A DNA stretch of 64,000 nt. It comes from Methylobacter tundripaludum SV96 (GTDB lineage Bacteria; Pseudomonadota; Gammaproteobacteria; Methylococcales; Methylomonadaceae). The stretch lies in contig NZ_JH109153.1 of assembly GCF_000190755.2 (NCBI RefSeq), positions 991,872-1,055,871 of the forward strand, read 5' to 3'. Below the pieces are notes generated by a model. It was not told where the DNA came from. It did no database searches and saw only the letters and a program-made list of their open reading frames with translations. Made by a program: the position numbers and the translations under genes. Of this stretch, positions 56,002-63,628 are shown piece by piece (within the stretch, counting starts at the first letter, position 1; each line of letters opens with the position of its first letter).

Positions 56002-56825
56002 GAATCGCGCATCTGTAATGCCAGCTGCGGGTAATCGGTAATCAGGATATTGACCTTCAGATCCAGTGCTTTTTGAATCTCCTGCTCACTGTTGCAGGTA
56101 TAAACCCCGACGCCTTTGCCCTGCTCTCGCAAAAGCTTTGCAATGGATTCGTTATGAATGTCGATGGGCAGGCAAAAACCGGACAGGAAGCTGTAATCTT
56201 TCATGCCGGGCTTTCCTGCCCGGCACCCTGCGGGTAAATGCAAATTCGCTCCCGGCGAATTTGTCAGGAACCGCTCAATATCAGCTTGAGTGTGATGGCC
56301 GGACAGCAGATAGTAAAGCGGCAAATCCGGTGAGTGTTGATGGGCAAAAATCAGGCCGGGCAGACTGTATGAGGAAATAAACACGCCATCGGCGGCCAAT
56401 GTGCCGATAATAGCCAGCATTTGCAGTATCTTGCTTTCCAGCCGTTGCTGCGGTTCCCCGTCGCGGCTTTTAAGCTCAATATCCAGACCGCAACGCCCCC
56501 GATAACTGTCAATAAACTCCTTAAGACTCAAAGCGCCTTCCGGCACCGCATCGGGCGAGCTGTATCCCGCAAAATCCATTTGTTCAAGCTGCGCGAAATT
56601 AAAATCGTCGATGTATTTTCCCGGATGGCCCAGCTTATCCAGCTCCCAGTCATGCCAAAGCACCGGCACCTCATCCAGACTCAACTGCACATCCGTTTCA
56701 ATGCCGTCTATCGGGTGTTGCAGTGCTTTATTGAAGGCGGCGCGGGTGTTTTCGGCAATTAAGGTTCCTGCCTCTTTATTTCCGCCACGGTGGGCAAAGA
56801 TCAAACATGTGCTCTGGTTGCTCAT
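55998..56825 (-). CDS. Glycerophosphodiester phosphodiesterase (cytoplasmic type)
   Basis: A 275-residue TIM-barrel enzyme without a signal peptide. The catalytic residues are visible: HR in FAHRGGNKEAG (residues 11-12), ENTRAAF, then E/D in GIETDVQLSLDEVPVLWHDWELD with the second His. CGLDIELKSRD supplies another acid. It hydrolyses glycerophosphodiesters to glycerol-3-phosphate and an alcohol. Its gene precedes glpD in a four-base overlap, a clear substrate-product pair for recycling phospholipid head-group breakdown products. Confidence 0.9.
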   Translation of the reverse strand: MSNQSTCLIFAHRGGNKEAGTLIAENTRAAFNKALQHPIDGIETDVQLSLDEVPVLWHDWELDKLGHPGKYIDDFNFAQLEQMDFAGYSSPDAVPEGALSLKEFIDSYRGRCGLDIELKSRDGEPQQRLESKILQMLAIIGTLAADGVFISSYSLPGLIFAHQHSPDLPLYYLLSGHHTQADIERFLTNSPGANLHLPAGCRAGKPGMKDYSFLSGFCLPIDIHNESIAKLLREQGKGVGVYTCNSEQEIQKALDLKVNILITDYPQLALQMRDS

Positions 56826-56848
56826 TGGGTTATATCCTTATACTTGCT

Positions 56849-57508
56849 TCACGGCAGAACGAAACGAGCAACATCGTGTAGAGCCCCGACCCGGACTAAC
56901 TTTTCCTTGCATTGGCCTTTCATAGCATCATCGTATGGGTCATGATGCGGCTGTGCGATCTGCTGTACAAGTTTGAATGCTTGTCTCGTGCCAAAACACA
57001 GCCTGAACTCTTCCTGTTCTTTGTAGAATTCGTTCTTGACGAACGCGAGTTGCTTTGGTTCCTTAACATCAAATAGTGCCGGTTCGGCGGGGTGGTAATA
57101 GTGAACAGGTTGAGCGAGAAGTCCTACTCGATGTACTGATGTCAAACGCGCTAGAGTAAAGCGGATCCGACGGATAAATTCATCCGGTTTGAAAATCTCT
57201 ATACATGCATCACACTCAAACTCAGTCATCAAGCCTTTACTGAGTCGTTTGGAAAGACAAAAGGCGAATACAAGATCAGCGTTCGTAGAGTTCAGGAGCG
57301 AGAATTTCCCCACTGACCGAATTCCTTGGGTGAGACTCTCTAAAACGATGTCTGTTCCAGGGTGGTTCTTATGAATGCCTTCATAAACATCACCACGAAC
57401 CTTTCCCTCGTGCTGTCGAAAATAAGTCAGGTTTCTGAACAGAATTTCGCCGCGATCGAGAAATTCAGGAGCGTACCTTGATGGCAAATACTTATACAAG
57501 ACGGGCAT
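56849..57508 (-). CDS. DUF2971-like hypothetical protein
   Basis: A 219-residue soluble protein. It starts with LYKYLPSRYAPEFLDRGEILFRNLTYFR and has ADLVFAFCLSKRL and FVKNEFYKEQEEFRLCFG near the end. These three patterns resemble DUF2971, a family of unknown function with a possible link to phage- or defence-like genes. No membrane helix or known catalytic motif is seen. It is 24 bases from the phosphodiesterase on the same strand but has no obvious functional tie to it. Confidence 0.65.
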   Translation of the reverse strand: MPVLYKYLPSRYAPEFLDRGEILFRNLTYFRQHEGKVRGDVYEGIHKNHPGTDIVLESLTQGIRSVGKFSLLNSTNADLVFAFCLSKRLSKGLMTEFECDACIEIFKPDEFIRRIRFTLARLTSVHRVGLLAQPVHYYHPAEPALFDVKEPKQLAFVKNEFYKEQEEFRLCFGTRQAFKLVQQIAQPHHDPYDDAMKGQCKEKLVRVGALHDVARFVLP

Positions 57509-57667
57509 TGTCAGTTCTAACGTGCTATATCCAACAGCGACTGCCTTATAAAAAACCTAACTTGTCGTATATGCTTCATAAATTCATCGTGTAATTGTTT
57601 TTGATTGAACCGAGTATATGCCAACAGGACATGGCGTACAAACAAATGCGGAGCTTGTGCTGGAACA

Positions 57668-57712
57668 AGCTGGTAGGATGGGTTTCGCGCTGCTCTACCC
57701 ATCCTACCAGCT
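57668..57712. repeat. Inverted repeat with 16-bp perfect arms
   Basis: AGCTGGTAGGATGGGT at 57668-57683 and ACCCATCCTACCAGCT at 57697-57712 are exact inverses around a 13-base loop. It begins 9 bases beyond the stop of the glutathione S-transferase gene, so it may act as a transcript end-stabiliser. The TAGGATGGGT core resembles common gammaproteobacterial intergenic repeats. Confidence 0.8.
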
Positions 57713-57720
57713 AGCGAATC

Positions 57721-58329
57721 TCAAACCAACCCTTCTTCCTTCAACGCTTTTTGCACTGCGGGACGCGCGGAAATTTTAGCGGCATAGTCCGCCAGCACCG
57801 GCCAACGCGAAATATCGACATCGACATAAGCGCCCCAACCCAGCATGACAAACAAATAAGCATCGGCCACGGTAAACTGTTCGCCGAGCAAAAATGCCCG
57901 GTTCGAAAGATGCTCTGCAACGGTTTCCAGACGCGAAGTCAATGTCGCAATCGCCATTTTTTTAGCGGCCTCAGGCGTGGCGGAATTAAACAAAGGCGCA
58001 AACCCTCCTTTATGAATCTCGGTTGAAATAAAATTCAACCATTGTTGCAGCTGATAACGCTCGAATGTGCCTGCCGGTGGGACTAATTCTTTATCCGGCG
58101 CCTGATCGGCAAGATACTGCACAATAGCGGGACCTTCCATCAGCTTGTTGCCGTCGTCAAGGATCAGCACCGGCACGTAACCGTTAGGATTTATCAACCG
58201 GAAATCCTCCCCGATTTCGGTACGTTTTATTTGCAAATCGACTTCAATCAATTCAATCGGCAGTTCCGCTTCGCAAGCGACGATATGGGGAGATAGCGAA
58301 CAAGCGCCTTTGCTGTAATAAAGTTTCAT
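57721..58329 (-). CDS. Glutathione S-transferase (beta class-like)
   Basis: A 202-residue protein; the ATG at 58329 (MKLYYSKGACSLSPH) was chosen over one 33 bases upstream because it matches the family start. Cys10 in KGACSLSPH and His106 in ISTEIHKGG are the pair known in bacterial beta-class enzymes. NPNGYVPVL and LMEGPAIVQYLAD form the glutathione site, and FTVADAYLFVMLGW the C-terminal domain. It conjugates or reduces electrophiles with glutathione in the cytoplasm. A broken YceI gene lies just upstream on the same strand. Confidence 0.9.
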   Translation of the reverse strand: MKLYYSKGACSLSPHIVACEAELPIELIEVDLQIKRTEIGEDFRLINPNGYVPVLILDDGNKLMEGPAIVQYLADQAPDKELVPPAGTFERYQLQQWLNFISTEIHKGGFAPLFNSATPEAAKKMAIATLTSRLETVAEHLSNRAFLLGEQFTVADAYLFVMLGWGAYVDVDISRWPVLADYAAKISARPAVQKALKEEGLV

Positions 58330-58368
58330 GGTTTTTTTCCTCTGAGCTGCATTAACAAACAAGGCCGA

Positions 58369-58647
58369 TCAGTCTTTGATCGTTTCAACTTGAAGCACGA
58401 TGTTGACTGCATCAGCGAGGGTCGGCGCATAGTTGTCTACGCCAAAATCAGATCGTTTGATAGTCGCCGCCGCGGGTGTTGTTCATGGCGACCATACTCA
58501 TTCCGCAATAAAAACAATCTACCACCAAATACACCGGCTTGGTAATACCGTGCAAGCTTAAATTATCATCAACGACAATGAGTTAACCTTAATTAAAGCT
58601 GGATTGTCCGATAAAAAGGTAATCTGTAGATAGCCGGTAGAAGTTTG
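58369..58647 (-). pseudogene. Decayed YceI-family gene, multiple frameshifts
   Basis: On the - strand three pieces in different frames resemble the C-terminal half of YceI: TSTGYLQITFLSDNPALIKVN, then NLSLHGITKPVYLVVD, then DFGVDNYAPTLADAVNIVLQVETIKD before the stop at 58369. In intact YceI proteins these follow in order in one frame (NLTLHGVTKPV, DFGVDNYAP). At least two frameshifts and an in-frame stop break the gene, and no N-terminal half or signal peptide was found. It cannot make a working protein. Confidence 0.75.
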
Positions 58648-58681
58648 CGTAATAGCGCTTATTTCGTAAGCGTTACTTTGT

Positions 58682-58761
58682 GTGGGGCGTGCCGCGCGCG
58701 CCAGAGAGAATCAAGCTCATCAATCCCACGCCACGAAGAAGGCGCGCACGGCGCGCCCTAC
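58682..58761. repeat. GC-rich imperfect inverted repeat
   Basis: Arms 58682-58702 and 58741-58761 (GGCGCGC and CGTGC-rich) are inverse with three mismatches. The left arm also matches 41813-41833 inside the 252-base element. The two places carry one dispersed repeat family. Confidence 0.7.
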
Positions 58762-58773
58762 GCTGAGACAGCT

Positions 58774-60342
58774 TCATTCGTGAATCATAGCCGCCTTTTC
58801 GCCATCCACCTTCTTTAGAAATGGCGCAATCGCAAGCGAAGCCAAGAAGATAACGGCGATAACCTGAAACAGGTTATTAAAAGTCATCACTTCCGCTTCC
58901 CGCAAGGCAAGCCCAGTGATTTGTTTTAACGCGGCCAAATCAGGATCGGGTAAATTCATTTGCTGCATCGACGCGGTTAATCCTTCCAGCATTTCCTGCG
59001 CCTGATAACTGGTTGCGGTAACCGAGTCTCGCAACCTTGCATAATGGGCTTTGGTTAAATAAATCATTTGCGTGTTGGCAACCGCAAGTCCTATCGCACC
59101 GCCCAAATTACGCATCAGGTTATAAAGTCCGCTGGCGTTCTTGATTTCTTCCACCGGCAACAGGCCTAAGGCCAAGGTGTTGATAGGCAGGAAACACAGC
59201 ATTAATGCGCCGCCCCGAATAGCCTGCGGCCAGAAAAACTCCCAATACCCGGATTCGGCGGTTAATCCGCCATTCATCCATGAGCCCAACGCAAACAAGC
59301 CAAAGCCCAGGCACAGCATCCAGCGCAAATCCATTTTTTTCTCCAACGGCCCGGCTATAAACGCCGAGAGCAATTGAAAAACCCCGACAACCATTAAGTA
59401 GTAGCCGATTTGCAGGCTGTTAAGGCCTTTAACGCTGGACAGGTAAATGGGCGTCAAATAAATGATGGTATAAAGCCCCACGCCCAGCACAAAACTGTAG
59501 CCGCAGCCCACCGCAAAATTGATATTGCGGAATGCGTAGAGATCGATAATCGGGTGAGGATTTTTCAGCTCCCAAATCAACATGACGATGCCGCTAACGA
59601 CGGCAACAATCGTCAAGGCGACAATCAGATGGTCTTCAAACCACTGCTTGCGCACGCCTTCTTCCAGCACGAATTGCATGCTGCCCAAGAAAACCGCGAT
59701 CAGCGCTATGCCGACAAAATCGATTTTCTGCAACAGCGCCCAGTCGGGCTGATCAATATCAAGATACTTCCACACCATCATGCAGACTATGATGCCGGGG
59801 ATGATGTTGATCAAAAACAGCAATTGCCAGTTGTAGGTTTCGGTAAGAAAACCGCCGAGCACCGGGCCGATGGTCGGCGCCATGGTCACAATCAATCCGA
59901 GTACGATGGTCATGGCCGGTTGCAAACGCGGGGGAAACAGAATGAAGATCACGGTAAAAGTCATCGGAATCATCGCGCCGCCAAGAAAGCCCTGCAAGCA
60001 GCGGAACACGATCATCGACGGCAGATTCCAGGCGAATGCGCAAAGCAGGCTGGCCAGGGTAAATCCGCCCGCAGAAATGACATATAAATAGCGGGTCGAG
60101 AAAACCCGGCCCAGCCAGCCGGACAACGGAATAATAATGACTTCGGCAATCAGGTAAGAGGTCTGCACCCAGGCAATTTCATCCTTGGTAGCGGACAGCC
60201 CGGCCTGTATTTCCTGTAGCGAACTGGCGACAACCTGGATGTCCAGCACCGCCATGAACACGCCAACCGCCATACTGAAAAAACCGATCCACTGGCCCAG
60301 GGTCAGCGGCGTTTCTGTTTGCTGATTATCTGTTTCCATCAC
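58774..60342 (-). CDS. emrB: DHA2-family MFS multidrug transporter (EmrB-like)
   Basis: A 522-residue membrane protein with about fourteen helices. It contains VFMAVLDIQVVASSLQEIQ, WVQTSYLIAEVIIIPLSGWLGRVFSTR and GPVLGGFLTETYNWQLLFLINIIPGI, all typical of DHA2 transporters. It should export drugs or toxic compounds using the proton gradient. It lies 4 bases downstream of the EmrA-like adaptor gene on the same strand, so they form an operon. TolC-like and TetR genes stand on the other side, completing a likely tripartite pump. Confidence 0.9.
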   Translation of the reverse strand: MMETDNQQTETPLTLGQWIGFFSMAVGVFMAVLDIQVVASSLQEIQAGLSATKDEIAWVQTSYLIAEVIIIPLSGWLGRVFSTRYLYVISAGGFTLASLLCAFAWNLPSMIVFRCLQGFLGGAMIPMTFTVIFILFPPRLQPAMTIVLGLIVTMAPTIGPVLGGFLTETYNWQLLFLINIIPGIIVCMMVWKYLDIDQPDWALLQKIDFVGIALIAVFLGSMQFVLEEGVRKQWFEDHLIVALTIVAVVSGIVMLIWELKNPHPIIDLYAFRNINFAVGCGYSFVLGVGLYTIIYLTPIYLSSVKGLNSLQIGYYLMVVGVFQLLSAFIAGPLEKKMDLRWMLCLGFGLFALGSWMNGGLTAESGYWEFFWPQAIRGGALMLCFLPINTLALGLLPVEEIKNASGLYNLMRNLGGAIGLAVANTQMIYLTKAHYARLRDSVTATSYQAQEMLEGLTASMQQMNLPDPDLAALKQITGLALREAEVMTFNNLFQVIAVIFLASLAIAPFLKKVDGEKAAMIHE

Positions 60343-60346
60343 AGGA

Positions 60347-61363
60347 TTAATGTACTTTTACTTTGACTGCAACCGATAAGCCCGGCCTCAATAACTGAAT
60401 GTTCTCAGCCGAATCGAAAACTATTTTTACCGGTACCCGGCGCACGATTTTGGTGAAGTTGCCGGTGGCATTTTCCTCAGGTAGGATGCTGAATTCGGAA
60501 CCGCTGGCCGGTGAAAAACTGTCCACTTTACCGGTCAATTCAAGATCGGGATAGGCATCCACTTTAACCGTAACCGGCTGCCCCAAGCGCATGTGTTGCA
60601 ACTGGGTTTCCTTGAAATTCGCCTCCACCCAGATTTTGCTGTTTTGCACCAACGAGGCCAACGCAACGCCGGGACGCACCAATTGTCCAAGCTGTACGCC
60701 GCGATTGCCGATGATGCCGTCTACCGGCGCTTTGACCTGGGTATGTTCCAGGTCGATTTTCGCCAAGGTCAATTGCGCCTGGGCGTTTTCCAAGCGGGCT
60801 TCGGTTTCGGTGATTTCAATGTCGAGCGTGGCCAGTTGATTGTGTTCGGCGCTGGCTGAGGCTTGGGAGCCTCTGAGTTCAGCCGCTGCCTGTTTGGACT
60901 CCGATTGAACTTTATCCAGGGATTGCCTGGCCGCCGAACCCCGATCGATCAGGTTATTAACGCGCTGCAAATCTTTTTGGATTTGCTCCCGTCTGGCTTG
61001 CACCGCAACGATATTGGCACCGGCGGTTTCGATGTGCGCGTGCTGGGAGGTTTTCATTGCCCGCAGCCGCTCAATGTGAGCTACTTCCGCGCTAATATTG
61101 GCTTCCGCCTGAATAACCCTGGCCTGATAATCCCGGTCATCAATCGTTACCAGAACGTCATTTTGCTTGACGGCCTGGTTGTCATTGACAGCTATGTGCG
61201 TCACATAACCCTGTACTCTGGGGCTGATTAACACGATATTGCTTTGCAGATAAGCATCATCAGTAGTCTCATAATGCTGACGATCCAGCAGCCAATAGCC
61301 GGTTCCTGCGATTAAAGGAATGGCTATCAATAAAATCAGTAAAACAGAGCGAAAACGGGGCAT
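60347..61363 (-). CDS. emrA: HlyD/EmrA-family membrane fusion protein
   Basis: A 338-residue adaptor. An N-terminal anchor helix (residues ~6-25, SVLLILLIAIPLIAGTGYWLL) is followed by the biotinyl-lipoyl-like half TDDAYLQSNIVLISPRVQGYVTHI, a long alpha-helical hairpin (~90-200, many Ala/Gln/Glu) and KAPVDGIIGNRGVQLGQLV, the second half of the lipoyl domain. It joins the MFS pump to an outer-membrane channel across the periplasm. Palindromes just before its start suggest control by the divergent TetR gene. Confidence 0.92.
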   Translation of the reverse strand: MPRFRSVLLILLIAIPLIAGTGYWLLDRQHYETTDDAYLQSNIVLISPRVQGYVTHIAVNDNQAVKQNDVLVTIDDRDYQARVIQAEANISAEVAHIERLRAMKTSQHAHIETAGANIVAVQARREQIQKDLQRVNNLIDRGSAARQSLDKVQSESKQAAAELRGSQASASAEHNQLATLDIEITETEARLENAQAQLTLAKIDLEHTQVKAPVDGIIGNRGVQLGQLVRPGVALASLVQNSKIWVEANFKETQLQHMRLGQPVTVKVDAYPDLELTGKVDSFSPASGSEFSILPEENATGNFTKIVRRVPVKIVFDSAENIQLLRPGLSVAVKVKVH

Positions 61364-61377
61364 AAAATGACCTTGAT

Positions 61378-61407
61378 AAACTAAACGGTTTAGTTTAGTC
61401 TAAACTA
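61378..61407. promoter_or_regulatory. Two overlapping palindromes, likely TetR operator
   Basis: AAACTAAAC-G-GTTTAGTTT at 61378-61396 and TAGTTTAG-T-CTAAACTA at 61391-61407 are both perfect palindromes that share 6 bases. They sit 15-44 bases upstream of the emrA start. Size, symmetry and position fit operators of TetR-family repressors. The regulator is probably the TetR protein encoded at 61728. Confidence 0.75.
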
Positions 61408-61436
61408 TCATTTGGCATTACGCAAAAAGTTATAGA

Positions 61437-61514
61437 TTCACCACGAACGACTGCATGGATGCAGGAGGTAGAGCAACGCAAGGAGCAGTTGCCGAGACAC
61501 GAAGAACACGAAGG
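61437..61514. repeat. Dispersed intergenic repeat, copy B
   Basis: The inverse of the sequence at 42128-42227, lacking its ~22-base central insert. It starts TTCACCACGAACGACTGC and ends AAGAACACGAAGG. It is 19 kb from copy A and lies in the emrA-tetR control region. Confidence 0.85.
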
Positions 61515-61654
61515 TTTAAAGAATAGAATACTTCCTGCTGCCATATAAATTTCAGTCAGGTTATTAGCTTTCCCTAATAGCCGTCATATTGAAACTGGGA
61601 ATAATATCATTTCAAAATGACTGAAGATTGTAACCATCAAGGAATGCCCAATAA

Positions 61655-61682
61655 CTTCGTGCCCTTCGTGTCTTCGTGGTGA
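61655..61682. repeat. CTTCGTGTCTTCGTGG-type unit
   Basis: CTTCGTGCCCTTCGTG then TCTTCGTGGTGA lies 46 bases upstream of tetR. It is a single arm of the family at 45754-45820 and, with the left end of copy B, bounds a 245-base stretch between TTCACCACGAA and TTCGTGGTGA. Confidence 0.7.
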
Positions 61683-61727
61683 TTTTTTCTGACTATAAAT
61701 CGCATCACTCTTAAAATTTAACAAAAC

Positions 61728-62342
61728 ATGACTTCAGAACCCACCGACCCCAAACGCCAAGCCATTCTTAGCGGTGCAACCCGCATGTTTCTGGCGCACG
61801 GCTACCGTAACGTCAGCATGGAAAAAATCGCCCAGGCCGCGCCGGTTTCCAAGGCGACGCTGTACAACCATTTCGACAGCAAAAACGCCCTGCTCGCGGC
61901 AGTCATTTCCGATCTTTGCGAGTCTTTATTGCAAACCATGACCCAGCTGACTATCGAGTCGGATGGCGTGGAAAACAATCTGACCCAAATCGCGACCTCC
62001 GCAGTGGATTTGATTTATGCCGAAGATGCGCTGGCCATTTACCGGCTGGTGGTGGCGGAAAGCCCGGACTTCCCGGAACTGGGTCAATTGTTTTATCAGA
62101 GCGGCCCGCAAGCCGTATTGACGCAGCTGGAGGACTATTTCCGGCAACTGAATGCCGACGGCAGCTATCATATCGCCGATCCGGTATTTGCGGCGGATGC
62201 GTTTTTCAGCATGCTGAAAGGCGACCTGCATTTGCGCTGCCTGTTGTCGAAAACGCTACGGCCTTCCGCCGACGAAAAAAAACGCCTGGTCTCACAAGTC
62301 ATTGCTTTTTACATGCGGGGTATGCTCCATGCCAAGTCCTAA
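61728..62342 (+). CDS. TetR-family transcriptional regulator
   Basis: A 204-residue protein. Residues ~25-50 form the helix-turn-helix (YRNVSMEKIAQAAPVSKATLYNHFDSK), with the usual second recognition helix TLYNHF. The C-terminal ~140 residues are the ligand-binding helical domain, which starts LLAAVISDLCESLLQ. It probably represses the emrA-emrB operon and perhaps its own operon by binding the palindromes at 61378-61407. The tolC-like gene overlaps its stop by 14 bases, so the two are co-expressed. Confidence 0.9.
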   Translation: MTSEPTDPKRQAILSGATRMFLAHGYRNVSMEKIAQAAPVSKATLYNHFDSKNALLAAVISDLCESLLQTMTQLTIESDGVENNLTQIATSAVDLIYAEDALAIYRLVVAESPDFPELGQLFYQSGPQAVLTQLEDYFRQLNADGSYHIADPVFAADAFFSMLKGDLHLRCLLSKTLRPSADEKKRLVSQVIAFYMRGMLHAKS

Positions 62343-63606
62343 AAATCATTTAATCGGACTGTTACTGGTTCTGACTGCATCGGGGGCTTCGGCGGAAACG
62401 CTGGAAGACGCCTGGAACAGCGCCATTAATAACAACCACCAGATCAAGTCGGCGAAAGCCGATACCAGCGCCTCCGAACAGCAATTGCAATCTGCCCAAG
62501 GGCAGCGCTTACCCGATCTTAACGTAAGCAGCGGTTACACCCAGTTTAGCGAAACACCGGCGGCAAAAGCCCAGATAGCGGGGCAATCGGCCCAGTTCAA
62601 CACCGCTCAGGCCGGAAGCGTCAAAGCCCAGGCGATTGCCTCGGTGCCGATTTTCACCAGCGGACGTATCAGCCATAACATCGATGCCGCCGAAGCCTCC
62701 TTGCAAGCGGTTCAATCCAATGAAACCACCTCGGTATTGAATATCAAAATGCAGGTGGCGGAAGCCTATATCACGGTATTGCGCATGGATAGCGCCTTGC
62801 AGGTTGCGCAAAGCCATGTCGATACTCTCGACCTGCACATGAAGGATGTGAATAACCTGTTCGATCAAGGCATGGTCGCGCGTAACGACGTATTGGCGGC
62901 CAATGTGGAGCTGGCCAATGCCCGGCAGCTGGTCGTGCAGGCAAATAATCAACTGGACATTGCCAAGGCGCACTATAACCGGCTACTGGACCGGAATCTT
63001 GCCGATGAGGTTAAGCTGGCTCATCAATTCCCTGAATCCCCGCAAGGCACATTAAACGACCTGAGCGGCAATGCGTTAAAACAACGGCCCGAATTGGTCA
63101 CGCTGGCGCAGCAAATAGAGTCGTTAGACCAACAGGCACAGAGCGTAAAAGCCGGACTGTTGCCGCAGGTCGCCGTCAATGGCGGCTATCAATACCAGGA
63201 AAACCGCTATCAGGCCTTTGAAGGCATGTGGATGGCCAATGTCGGCGTGGATTGGAAAATATTCGACGGCAGCTCCGGTCATCGTAGCGATGCGATTACC
63301 CGTCAAGCGATTGCCTTAAAAGAGCAACGCGACGACTTATCCAGTATGATCGGCTTGCAGGTGCGCCAAGCCTGGCTGGATATTCAAGAAACGCAAAAAC
63401 GCATCGCCGTGACTCAGCAAGCCATCGCGCAAGCCGATGAGAACTTAAAAGTCACCACCGACCGCTACCAGCAGGGCTTGTCCACCAATACCGACTTGCT
63501 TAAGGCGGAAGATTTGCGCAAGACGATGCACGATAATTTTAATAATGCGAATTATGATTCCACACTGGCGACACTACATTTGCGGCGCGCGTTAGGCATT
63601 TTATAA
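62329..63606 (+). CDS. TolC-family outer-membrane efflux protein
   Basis: A 425-residue protein. The ATG at 62329, inside the end of the regulator gene, gives a signal peptide (MPSPKNHLIGLLLVLTASGASAE); an in-frame start 27 bases upstream does not. Two OEP repeats follow: TLEDAWNSAINNNHQIKSAKADTSASEQQLQSAQGQRLPDL and a second with LVTLAQQIESLDQQAQSVKAGLLPQVAVNGGYQYQ. These coiled-coil and strand-forming segments form the channel through the outer membrane. It should serve the EmrA/EmrB-like proteins, the second HlyD adaptor, or both. Confidence 0.9.
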   Translation: MPSPKNHLIGLLLVLTASGASAETLEDAWNSAINNNHQIKSAKADTSASEQQLQSAQGQRLPDLNVSSGYTQFSETPAAKAQIAGQSAQFNTAQAGSVKAQAIASVPIFTSGRISHNIDAAEASLQAVQSNETTSVLNIKMQVAEAYITVLRMDSALQVAQSHVDTLDLHMKDVNNLFDQGMVARNDVLAANVELANARQLVVQANNQLDIAKAHYNRLLDRNLADEVKLAHQFPESPQGTLNDLSGNALKQRPELVTLAQQIESLDQQAQSVKAGLLPQVAVNGGYQYQENRYQAFEGMWMANVGVDWKIFDGSSGHRSDAITRQAIALKEQRDDLSSMIGLQVRQAWLDIQETQKRIAVTQQAIAQADENLKVTTDRYQQGLSTNTDLLKAEDLRKTMHDNFNNANYDSTLATLHLRRALGIL

Positions 63607-63628
63607 CACTGGGTTCCCTGCATCGAAT

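Larger units (their letters stand above)
58330..58773. other. Gap holding a decayed gene and a repeat
   Basis: The 444 bases between the glutathione S-transferase and the EmrB-like gene contain the YceI remnant (58369-58647) and the GC-rich inverted repeat (58682-58761). Nothing else was recognised. Confidence 0.55.
61364..61727. other. Divergent control region between emrA and tetR
   Basis: A 364-base gap between divergent genes. It contains the overlapping palindromes (61378-61407), the dispersed repeat copy B (61437-61514) and a CTTCGTG-type unit at 61655-61682. Promoters for both directions should lie here. The repeats put the TetR promoter well away from the palindromes. Confidence 0.6.

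Noticed and set aside
57517-57702. 61-codon - strand frame next to the glutathione S-transferase
   Set aside because: Half of it is the palindrome at 57668-57712 and no ribosome site is present.
59410-60087. 225-codon + strand frame opposite the EmrB-like gene
   Set aside because: The - strand transporter is certain; this is an antisense shadow rich in His and Gln.
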